Part shown: piece by piece, positions 1 through 6,500 of the stretch
Layout of the letters: each line of letters starts with the position of its first letter
Position numbering within the stretch: position 1 is the stretch's first letter
DNA from: JAICJR01 sp036494715
Lineage (GTDB): Bacteria; Actinomycetota; Thermoleophilia; Solirubrobacterales; Thermoleophilaceae
Direction of reading: 5' to 3'
Length of the DNA stretch: 26,539 nt
NCBI GenBank assembly: GCA_036494715.1
Contig: DASXNY010000106.1
Coordinates: 1-26,539, forward strand
The notes under the pieces: model-generated
Seen by the model: the letters and a program-made list of their open reading frames with translations, nothing else
Told to the model about the DNA's origin: nothing
Databases searched by the model: none
Made by a program: the position numbers and the translations under genes

Positions 1-98
1 GCATGCGCGCTTAGGCCGTGCGGGCCCGCCTGCTGGGCCGCAAGGGCCTTGTCGGCCTCCTTCCAACGCGTCTCATCGGTCAGTCCCCCACTTCTCAT
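1..98 (-). CDS. Possible N-terminus of a gene running off the left edge
   Basis: An open frame on the minus strand begins with ATG at 98 and is still open at base 1. The peptide is about 32 residues, starts MRSGGLTDETRWKEADKAL, and is rich in Ala, Gln and charged residues. Most of its codons end in G or C, which is why I prefer this frame to the plus-strand frame that is also open here. No convincing Shine-Dalgarno sequence precedes the ATG. I recognise no family. If the tRNA fragment at 492 is an element end, this would be the outermost gene of that element. It could equally be a chance open frame. Confidence 0.25.
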   Translation of the reverse strand, partial: MRSGGLTDETRWKEADKALAAQQAGPHGLSAH

Positions 99-491
99 AG
101 GTGGAAGTATAAACCACGAATAGACCGCCGATATACGAAACGGTAAGCGCGACCAAGCCCTCTATCAAGCGATATCTAGTGTCTTCCGGAGCGATGAGCG
201 CCCGAAGATAGAGAATATTTGCGGGGCCGTTCCGGAGCTATAGGTGCCGAAATAGGCCTGTGCAGCGACCTTCAGCGGAAGGTAACAAGGGTCACTTCGT
301 GCTGGGGCTGAACCAGGAAGCGGCCTTGCCTTCCCGGCGCCTCGCGGCCATTTATCGCGAGCCCTCAGGTGACCCCGTCGCGCGCGTGATCCCGGATCCG
401 GCGCTCACTAGAGCGCGCGTGAACTTGTCCCATAAATACGGGCATTTCCCCGCGACAGCCTCCGCATTCCAGAGCGAACAGACCCTCGTCT
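99..491. other. Gene-poor, AT-richer stretch, probable end of an integrated element
   Basis: I see no convincing gene here. The composition is visibly poorer in G and C than the rest of the window, with runs such as GATATACGAAACGG and AGAGAATATTTGC. An imperfect hairpin pairs 182-189 with 201-208 (7 of 8 positions) but has no T-run behind it. A plus-strand frame opens at 260 and runs to 619, but it passes straight through the tRNA remnant and has no coding character. The stretch ends exactly where the tRNA-Asp sequence begins, which suggests foreign DNA abutting the native chromosome. Confidence 0.5.
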
Positions 492-538
492 CCGGCCTGT
501 CACGCCGGAGGTCGCCGGTTCGAGTCCGGTCGCTCGCG
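492..538 (+). tRNA. Partial tRNA-Asp(GTC): 3' half only, likely attachment site
   Basis: The anticodon arm is intact: CCGGC (492-496) pairs with GCCGG (504-508) around the loop CTGTCAC, giving anticodon GTC at 499-501. A five-base variable region (AGGTC) follows. The T arm is GCCGG, TTCGAGT, CCGGT (514-530), then the acceptor 3' strand CGCTCGC (531-537) and G538, the discriminator base expected for tRNA-Asp. No CCA is encoded. The 5' half is missing: there is no D arm, and no GCGAGCG strand at the correct distance to pair with the acceptor. Keeping exactly the anticodon-arm-to-3'-end segment is typical of tyrosine-integrase att sites in tRNA genes. It should not be functional as a tRNA. Confidence 0.82.
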
Positions 539-577
539 TCACGCGCCTGCAAAGCGGCGCATCTCTGCGTCATCGGC

Positions 578-606
578 CCGGGCATGTGCGAGTGCACAAT
601 GCCCGG
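578..606 (+). terminator. Hairpin terminator downstream of the tRNA-Asp remnant
   Basis: CCGGGCAT (578-585) pairs perfectly with ATGCCCGG (599-606). Inside this, GTGC (586-589) pairs with GCAC (594-597) around the loop GAGT, with one bulged A. The 12-bp stem is followed by pyrimidine-rich sequence (TCCTCTTCCTT) rather than a clean T-run. It lies 40 bases past the tRNA 3' end, as a tRNA terminator would. This suggests that the right side of the junction is the original chromosomal flank. Confidence 0.6.
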
Positions 607-644
607 TCCTCTTCCTTGATGTGCTTGCTTTTCGGCGCGTGGAG

Positions 645-650
645 TACTGT
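645..650 (+). promoter_or_regulatory. -10 element (TACTGT) of the nitroreductase gene, leaderless
   Basis: TACTGT matches the actinobacterial TANNNT -10 consensus and ends eight bases before the GTG start at 659, so transcription would begin at or next to the start codon. A GGAG at 641-644 is too far upstream to serve well as a Shine-Dalgarno sequence. Confidence 0.45.
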
Positions 651-658
651 GCGCTCCC

Positions 659-1174
659 GTGGAAACGTGGGATGCGATCACGTCGCGTCGCAATGTCCGC
701 TCGTTCGATGGGCGGCCTGTTTCTGACGCTGATCTCGACCGGATTCTCGAGGCTGGGCGTAGGGCTCCGTCGTCGCGGAATTGGCAGCCTTGGGACTTCG
801 TGGTTGTCACCGATCGGGGGCAGCTCGAGCGGCTCTCCAAGGTGTGGCGTGGGGGTGGGCACGTGGCTGAGTCGGCGGCGACTGTTGCGCTGATTGCGCC
901 GGTGACGGACGATCCCGGGGAGCGGGATCGGGCTCAGTACGACATCGGGCAGGCGACGATGGCGATGATGGTCGCGGCGGCCGATCTGGGGATCGGGACG
1001 GGGCATTCGGCGGTGGGCGATCAGGAGCTCGCGCGCGAGGTGCTCGGGCTGCCGGAGGACCGTTATGCGGCGTATCTGCTCGACCTCGGCTATCCGGCGG
1101 ATCGGCCGCTCAAGCCGATCAGACGGCCGAACCGGCGGCCGTTCGACGAGGTTGTGCACCGGGGTCGCTGGTAG
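659..1174 (+). CDS. Nitroreductase family protein
   Basis: 171-residue FMN-dependent nitroreductase-fold protein, expected in the cytoplasm, where relatives reduce nitro compounds, quinones or flavins with NAD(P)H. The family hallmarks visible are the N-terminal SRRNVRSFDGRPV segment (phosphate-binding SRRxxRxF), RRAPSSRNWQPWDFVVV around residues 34-50, and the later AAADLGIGTGHSAVG helix-loop. The length fits the compact single-domain subfamily; the substrate cannot be read from sequence. I chose GTG 659 because a TANNNT element sits eight bases upstream and the family N-terminus begins right there. The gene is the first one right of the tRNA-Asp remnant. Its 3' end overlaps the convergent PPOX gene by 56 bases. 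Confidence 0.85.
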   Translation: METWDAITSRRNVRSFDGRPVSDADLDRILEAGRRAPSSRNWQPWDFVVVTDRGQLERLSKVWRGGGHVAESAATVALIAPVTDDPGERDRAQYDIGQATMAMMVAAADLGIGTGHSAVGDQELAREVLGLPEDRYAAYLLDLGYPADRPLKPIRRPNRRPFDEVVHRGRW

Positions 1175-1547
1175 GCAGCAGCTCGTAGTGCACGGTCCGG
1201 TAGCGCATCAGCCGGTGCGTGACCGGGACGAGCACCGCCTGGAGCAGCCGGTGGCGGCTAGCGAGTGCCTTGGCCGCGCGCCGCGCGTCGGCGCCCTCGA
1301 GCAGTCGCGCGTGCGCGTGCAACGAGGGGCCGGTGGCCTTGCCGCCGACCGTCGCGGGTGCGACCTCAACGGCGGGGTTGCGGCGCAGCCGCTTGGCCTT
1401 GCCCGCCTTGTGCCAGGTGCGGAAGAAGGCGCGCTCGCCGTCGAACGCGATGCTCACCGCCGTCGCGACCGGGGTGCCATCGCGCTTGTAGGTGGTCAGC
1501 AGAATCGTCTTCGTCTCGCGCAGGCTGTCGAGCTGATCGGTGGTCAT
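1119..1547 (-). CDS. PPOX-class F420-dependent enzyme (Rv2061-like)
   Basis: 142-residue split-barrel flavin/deazaflavin-binding protein of the pyridoxamine-5'-phosphate-oxidase-like class. The sequence has the Rv2061-type pattern: LRETKTILLTTYKRDGTPVATAVSI at the N-terminus, FFRTWHKAGKAKRLRRNPAVEVAP in the middle, and a C-terminal helix and strand with VLVPVTHRLMRYRTVHYEL. Members are thought to use reduced F420 to reduce unknown substrates, which fits an F420-making actinobacterium. The last roughly 20 residues (SDPGAQPRRTAAGSAV) look like a low-complexity tail encoded antisense to the end of the nitroreductase gene. Only a weak GAGG lies just upstream of the ATG. It diverges from the diguanylate cyclase gene. 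Confidence 0.82.
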   Translation of the reverse strand: MTTDQLDSLRETKTILLTTYKRDGTPVATAVSIAFDGERAFFRTWHKAGKAKRLRRNPAVEVAPATVGGKATGPSLHAHARLLEGADARRAAKALASRHRLLQAVLVPVTHRLMRYRTVHYELLPTSDPGAQPRRTAAGSAV

Positions 1548-1558
1548 GCCCTCTAGGA

Positions 1559-1576
1559 CGAGACTCGCATGTCTCG
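1559..1576. promoter_or_regulatory. Inverted repeat in the divergent PPOX / diguanylate cyclase spacer
   Basis: CGAGAC (1559-1564) and GTCTCG (1571-1576) form a perfect 6-bp inverted repeat with a 6-base spacer, just upstream of the PPOX start at 1547. The geometry suits a dimeric repressor operator, but no regulator can be assigned. Confidence 0.3.
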
Positions 1577-1663
1577 CGTGACGCGTCTGCCCCGCATCGC
1601 CGTTTTCCTCAAGCGCCAGAAGAGGCGCGTCGATACCTCATCGAAGGGGGCCCCTGCCGATCG

Positions 1664-2701
1664 ATGTCGCGCGTTCTTCTAGACACAACCCAACCAGCGT
1701 TCTGGGAGAACGACGCCGCCGGCAGGCGCGCCATCGGGCGCATCGCGGGGATCCTCTTCTCCGCGGGGGGCGTCGCGACCGTGCCGGCCTACCGGCTGAT
1801 GGAGCACCCCACGCCGCCGGCGGCCGTCAACATCCTGCCGCTGCTCGCTCTCCTCTCCGGGATGGCGTGCTTCGCGATCCCGTGGGACCGCCTGAGCGCG
1901 TCGTGGTTCCACCTCGTGCCGATCGCCGCCACGATCGAGGTCGCTCTCTCCGTTTGGGCGCTCGGCCCCCACGGCAACGTGGTCTCGTGGCTCTACGTCT
2001 TCGTGGTGGTGTTCGCGGCGCTCGCGTTCTGCGAGCGCGCCTCGGTGACCGGCCACGTGGCCCTCGCCTCCGCTGCGCTGGCGGCACCGATGCTCTACGC
2101 GCCCGACACCGCTCGCGACAACCTCGTGCTCACCTTGGTGGCGCTGCCCACGCTGGTGGTGGCCGCGGCGGTGGTCGCCTTCCTGCGCGAGCGGCTCGAG
2201 ATCGGCCAGGACGCCATGCGCACCGCGGCCGAGCGCGACCCGCTCACGGGTGTCGGCAACTACCGCACGCTCTACGAGCGGCTCGACTACGAGATCGCGC
2301 GGCATGGCCGCCACAACCGCCGCTTCGTGCTCGAGCTGCTCGACCTGAACGACTTCAAGGCGGTGAACGAGGCGCACGGCCACCTCGAGGGCGACCGGCT
2401 GCTGCGCCGCGTCGGTGAGGTGCTGGTGGACACCGTGCGTGGCCAGGACACGGTCGCCCGCCAGGGAGGCGACGAGTTCTCGGTGCTCGCGCCCGAGTCG
2501 GGACCGGTCGACGCCCTCGCGCTCGCGCGCCGGCTCCAGCGCTCGCTGCGGCGGGTGCGCGTGGGCGACTTCCCGCTCACCACCTCGATCGGCTACGCGG
2601 TCTATCCGGACCACGGCACCACGGCGGACGCCCTGCTGGCGCACGCCGACAATGCGCTCTGGCGCAGCAAGCGCGAGAGCCGCGCGGCGGAAGCGTCGTA
2701 G
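1664..2701 (+). CDS. Membrane-anchored diguanylate cyclase (GGDEF)
   Basis: 345 residues. About six hydrophobic segments (roughly residues 24-44, 52-74, 81-101, 105-123, 128-146, 153-175) form an N-terminal membrane sensor of unknown ligand. A C-terminal GGDEF domain makes cyclic di-GMP from two GTP. The active-site motif GGDEF (268-272) is intact. The metal and nucleotide positions are present as DLNDFKAVNEAHGH (227-240), and D244 matches the conserved later Asp. RGQD (259-262) lies at the correct distance before GGDEF to be the product-inhibition I-site. I see no EAL or HD-GYP partner in the window. The frame is open much further upstream (to 1265), but that part runs antisense to the PPOX gene. 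ATG 1664 starts the first plausible protein sequence, with GGGGG 13 bases upstream. Confidence 0.85.
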   Translation: MSRVLLDTTQPAFWENDAAGRRAIGRIAGILFSAGGVATVPAYRLMEHPTPPAAVNILPLLALLSGMACFAIPWDRLSASWFHLVPIAATIEVALSVWALGPHGNVVSWLYVFVVVFAALAFCERASVTGHVALASAALAAPMLYAPDTARDNLVLTLVALPTLVVAAAVVAFLRERLEIGQDAMRTAAERDPLTGVGNYRTLYERLDYEIARHGRHNRRFVLELLDLNDFKAVNEAHGHLEGDRLLRRVGEVLVDTVRGQDTVARQGGDEFSVLAPESGPVDALALARRLQRSLRRVRVGDFPLTTSIGYAVYPDHGTTADALLAHADNALWRSKRESRAAEAS

Positions 2702-2718
2702 CGACGCCCCGACCCGGC

Positions 2719-2724
2719 TACGAT
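2719..2724 (+). promoter_or_regulatory. -10 element (TACGAT) of the SDR gene, leaderless
   Basis: TACGAT fits TANNNT and ends eight bases before ATG 2733, the same spacing as at the nitroreductase gene. No Shine-Dalgarno sequence precedes the ATG. Confidence 0.5.
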
Positions 2725-2732
2725 CCGCCGCC

Positions 2733-3530
2733 ATGGAGATCGGCGGGCGGCGGACGCTCCTCACCGGCGCGTCCGGCGGCATAGGCGAGGCAATCGCGCA
2801 CGCACTGCACGAGCGCGGCGCTTCACTCGTGCTCAGCGGGCGGCGCACGGAGGCGCTTGAACGACTCGCGAACGAACTCGGCGAGCGGGTGGAGATCGTG
2901 CCGGCGGACCTGTCGACCGCGGAGGGCGTCGAGACCCTGCTCGGCGAGGTGTCCGATGCGGACATCCTCGTGGCGAATGCGGCGCTGCCGGCGGCCGGGC
3001 GGCTCGACGATTTCAGCCCCGGCGAGATCGACCGCGCGCTCGACGTCAACCTGCGCGCGCCTATCCAGCTCGCGCGTGAGCTCCAGCCGCGGATGACCGA
3101 GCGCGGCTCCGGCCATCTCGTGTTCATCTCGTCGATGTCCGGCAAGATCGCCACCGGCGGCGGCTCGGTCTACTCGGCCACGAAGTTCGGCCTGCGTGGC
3201 TTCGCTTCTGGCCTGCGCGACGAGCTGCGCGGCAGCGGCGTGGGGGTGACGGTGGTGTTCCCCGGGTTCATCCGCGAGGCGGGCATGTTCGCCGACGCGC
3301 GCGTGAAGCTGCCGCCGTTCATGCCCACGCGCTCGCCCAAGCAGGTGGCGGACGCCGTGGTGCGCGGCATCGAGCGGGACCGCGGCGAGATCGACGTCGC
3401 GCCGCTGCAGATGCGGGCGAGCGCCTGGCTCGCCGGCATCGCTCCCGGGCCCGTGGCCGCGGTGGCCCGCAGGCTCGACAACACCGGCGTGGCCGACCAG
3501 CTCGCCGAGCGCCAGCGCGTCAAGCGCTGA
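2733..3530 (+). CDS. Short-chain dehydrogenase/reductase (SDR)
   Basis: 265-residue classical SDR, an NAD(P)-dependent oxidoreductase with a Rossmann fold. The nucleotide-binding TGASGGIG motif begins near residue 10. LSGRR at the end of the second strand favours NADP(H) over NAD. VANAALP replaces the common NNAG. The catalytic triad is visible as S in ISSMSG (around residue 134) and YSATK (around 149-153). The C-terminal 60 residues carry family-typical helices with a hydrophobic stretch (ASAWLAGIAPGPVAAVARRL) that may touch the membrane. The substrate is unknown. The start ATG 2733 follows a leaderless-type promoter, 31 bases after the diguanylate cyclase stop. The gene ends six bases from the convergent stop of the 2-oxoglutarate dehydrogenase gene. 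Confidence 0.88.
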   Translation: MEIGGRRTLLTGASGGIGEAIAHALHERGASLVLSGRRTEALERLANELGERVEIVPADLSTAEGVETLLGEVSDADILVANAALPAAGRLDDFSPGEIDRALDVNLRAPIQLARELQPRMTERGSGHLVFISSMSGKIATGGGSVYSATKFGLRGFASGLRDELRGSGVGVTVVFPGFIREAGMFADARVKLPPFMPTRSPKQVADAVVRGIERDRGEIDVAPLQMRASAWLAGIAPGPVAAVARRLDNTGVADQLAERQRVKR

Positions 3531-3536
3531 CGAGGG

Positions 3537-6500
3537 CTACTCCGGCAGCTTGAGCGCGGCGCGCACGATGCGCATCTGCTCGGCGCGGTGCGCGGCCGGG
3601 TAGCCCTCGCCCGGGCTGGCGCGGAACTCGCGGCCGACATACTCGTAGCGCAGGTTCTCGCCGAGCAGCTCGTCGAGCATGCGCAGCTTCATGAACGCGC
3701 GGGCGCCCATGTTCTTCGGCTCCTCCTGCACCCAGACGACCTCGTCGACCGACGGGTAGCTCGCGATCAGCTCGCGCAGCTCGTTGGAGGCGAACGGGTA
3801 GAGCAGCTCGACACGCGCGACAGCCACATGGTCGGCCCGCGCGCGCTCCTCGGAGCCGACGATGTCGTAGTAGATCTTCCCGGTGCAGAGCACGAGCCGC
3901 GTGACCTTCTCGCGCGGGCCGGTGAGCGTCGGGTCGTCGAGCACGGCGTGGAACTGGCTGTCGCCGGTCAGGTCCTCGAGCTTGGACGTGGCGGCCGGCA
4001 GCCGCAGCAGGCTCTTTGGCGTCATCACCACGAGCGGGCGCTGCTTCTGCACGAGTGCCTGGCGCCGCAGCAGGTGGAAGTACTGCGCGGGCGTTGTGCA
4101 GTTGGCCACGCGGATGTTGCCCTCGGCGGCGAGCTGGAAGAAGCGTTCGATGCGGCCGCTCGAGTGCTCGGGCCCGGAGCCCTCGTAGCCGTGTGGCAGG
4201 AGCAGTGTGAGACGCGTGGTCTGGCCCCACTTGGCGAGACCCGAGACGAGGAACTGGTCGATCACCACCTGGGCCCCGTTCACGAAGTCGCCGAACTGGG
4301 CCTCCCAGAGCACGAGCGCCTCCGGCGCCTGCACGCTGTAGCCGTACTCGAAGCCGAGGCAGGCGGCCTCGGACAGCGGGCTGTTGTGCAGCTCGAAGGG
4401 CGCGGTGGCGCCCGACAGATTCTGGATCGGCGCGAAGCGCTGGCCGGTCTGCGAGTCGTGGAACACGAGGTGGCGCTGGCTGAACGTGCCGCGCTCGGTG
4501 TCCTGGCCCGTGAGCCGGATCGGCACCTGCTGGAGCAGCAACGAGGCGAACGCCAGCTCCTCCGCCTGCGCCCACTCGATCGCGCCCTCGTCGAACGCGC
4601 CGCGCCGCTTGTCCATCTGCGGCTTGAGCTTGCGGTGCAGGTTGAAGCCCTCGGGCACCCTGAGCAGCTGCTCGTTGAGCGAGCGCAGCGTGTCGGCCGG
4701 GACGGCGGTGACGGGCTCGGCGCTGGCCGTGCGGTCCAGCTGGTGCTCGCCGGTGTCGTGCCCGGGACTCGCGAGCGAGGCCTTGAGGTCGGCGTGCGCG
4801 TCCGCCAGCGCCTTGTAGGCCTCGGCGGCCATCGCATCGGCGTCCTCCTGGGTGACCACGCCTTCGGCGACGAGGCGGTCCGCGTACAGCTTGCGCACCG
4901 GCGGATGCTTCTTGATCTTCTCGTACATGAGCGGCTGGGTGTAGGCCGGCTCGTCGGTCTCGTTGTGGCCGAAGCGGCGATAGCCGATCAGGTCGATCAG
5001 GGCGTCGCGGCCGAAGCGCTCGCGGAAGGCGGTGGCCAGGCGCACGGCGGCGATGCAGGCCTCCACGTCGTCGGCGTTGACGTGGATGATCGGCACGTCG
5101 AAGCCCTTGGCCGGGTCCGAGGCGTAGCGCGTGGAGCGGCTGTCCTGCGGGTCGGTGGTGAAGCCGAGCTGGTTGTCGGTGATCACGTGCAGCGTGCCGC
5201 CGGTGGTGTAGCCGGGCAGCGCCTGGAGGTTGAGCGTCTCCGACACCACCCCCTGGCCGGGGAAGGCGGCGTCGCCGTGGATCAGCACCGGCATCACGAC
5301 CGTCGGGTCGTGAATCGGCTCGCGCCCCTTGCGGCTCGTCTGGTCGGCGCGCGTGCGGCCCTCGATCACCGGGTCGACGATCTCGAGATGACTCGGGTTC
5401 GGTGAGAGCGTGACTGTGATCGCCTTGTCGCCCTGCAGCCTGTAGGTGCCGGAGGCGCCATGGTGGTACTTCACGTCGCCGGTGCCGCCCTCGGGCATCG
5501 CGGTGTCGGCGTCGGGGTTCTGCTCGCCCTCGAACTCCACGAGGATCGTCTGGTACGGCCGGCCGACGGTGTGTGCGAGCACGTTCAGGCGGCCGCGGTG
5601 CGCCATGCCCAGCACGACCTCGCGGGCGCCCGCGCCCGCGGCCCGGGTGAGCGTCTCGTCGAGCATCGGCACGAGCACGTCGATGCCCTCGATCGAGAAC
5701 TGCTTCTTGCCGAGGAACGCCTTGTGCAGGTAGCTCTCGAGCGCCTCCACCTCGGACAGCCGCTCGAGCAAATGGCGCTTCTCCTCCTGCGACAGCGGCT
5801 CGCGGTGGGCGCCGGACTCGATCGTCTGGCGCAGCCACACGCGCTGGCGGTGGTCGGCGATGTGCTCGATCTCGTAGGCGATCGTGCCGCAGTAGGTCTC
5901 CTGCAGGTGCGGCAGGGCGTCGGCGAAGGTGTCGCCCGGAACGGCCACCCGCAGCACGGAAGCTGGGATGGCGCGCATCAGCTCGGGGGTGAGGTGCACG
6001 GTCTCGGGCTCGAGCGCCGGGTCGCCCACGGGCTCCGAGCCGAGCGGGTCGAGGTGCGCGGCGAGGTGCCCGTGCATGCGGTGCGCCTTCACGAGCGAGG
6101 TGGCCGCCTGCACCGCCTGGAGCAGGGCCTCGTCGGGCGCACCCGTGAGCGCCGGCGTGACCTGGGACGGCGCGGGCTCGGCGGCCGTGACGGGACCGGC
6201 GCCGTCACGCGGCGTGGTGTCGAGCGTGACGTCGAGCGCCGCGAAGACCGACTCGTAGAAGCCGTCCTCGCCCTGGAGCAGCTTGTCGATGCGGCGCAGG
6301 AAGGCGCCCGACTCGGCGCCCTGGATCACCCGGTGGTCATAGGTGCTCGTCATCGTCATCACCTTCTGGACGCCGAGCTCCTTGAGCTTGTCGGGCGCCA
6401 CCGCGCCCAGGCCGGGCGGGAAGCCGATCGCCCCGGTGGCCACGATCGTGCCCTGACCCGGCATCAGCCGCGGCACCGACGCAACGGTGCCGATGCCGCC

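Noticed and set aside
260..619. Plus-strand open frame through the tRNA-Asp remnant
   Set aside because: Its second half is the tRNA fragment and terminator, and the first half has no coding character or recognisable domain.
352..840. Minus-strand open frame containing the phrase SDRTRTGDLRRDRP
   Set aside because: This is the known false translation of the antisense of tRNA-Asp. The frame runs across the tRNA remnant, the terminator hairpin and the start of the nitroreductase gene.
1265..1663. N-terminal extension of the diguanylate cyclase
   Set aside because: The added 133 residues are Arg/Ala-rich antisense of the PPOX gene and lack any domain. The membrane sensor begins at ATG 1664.
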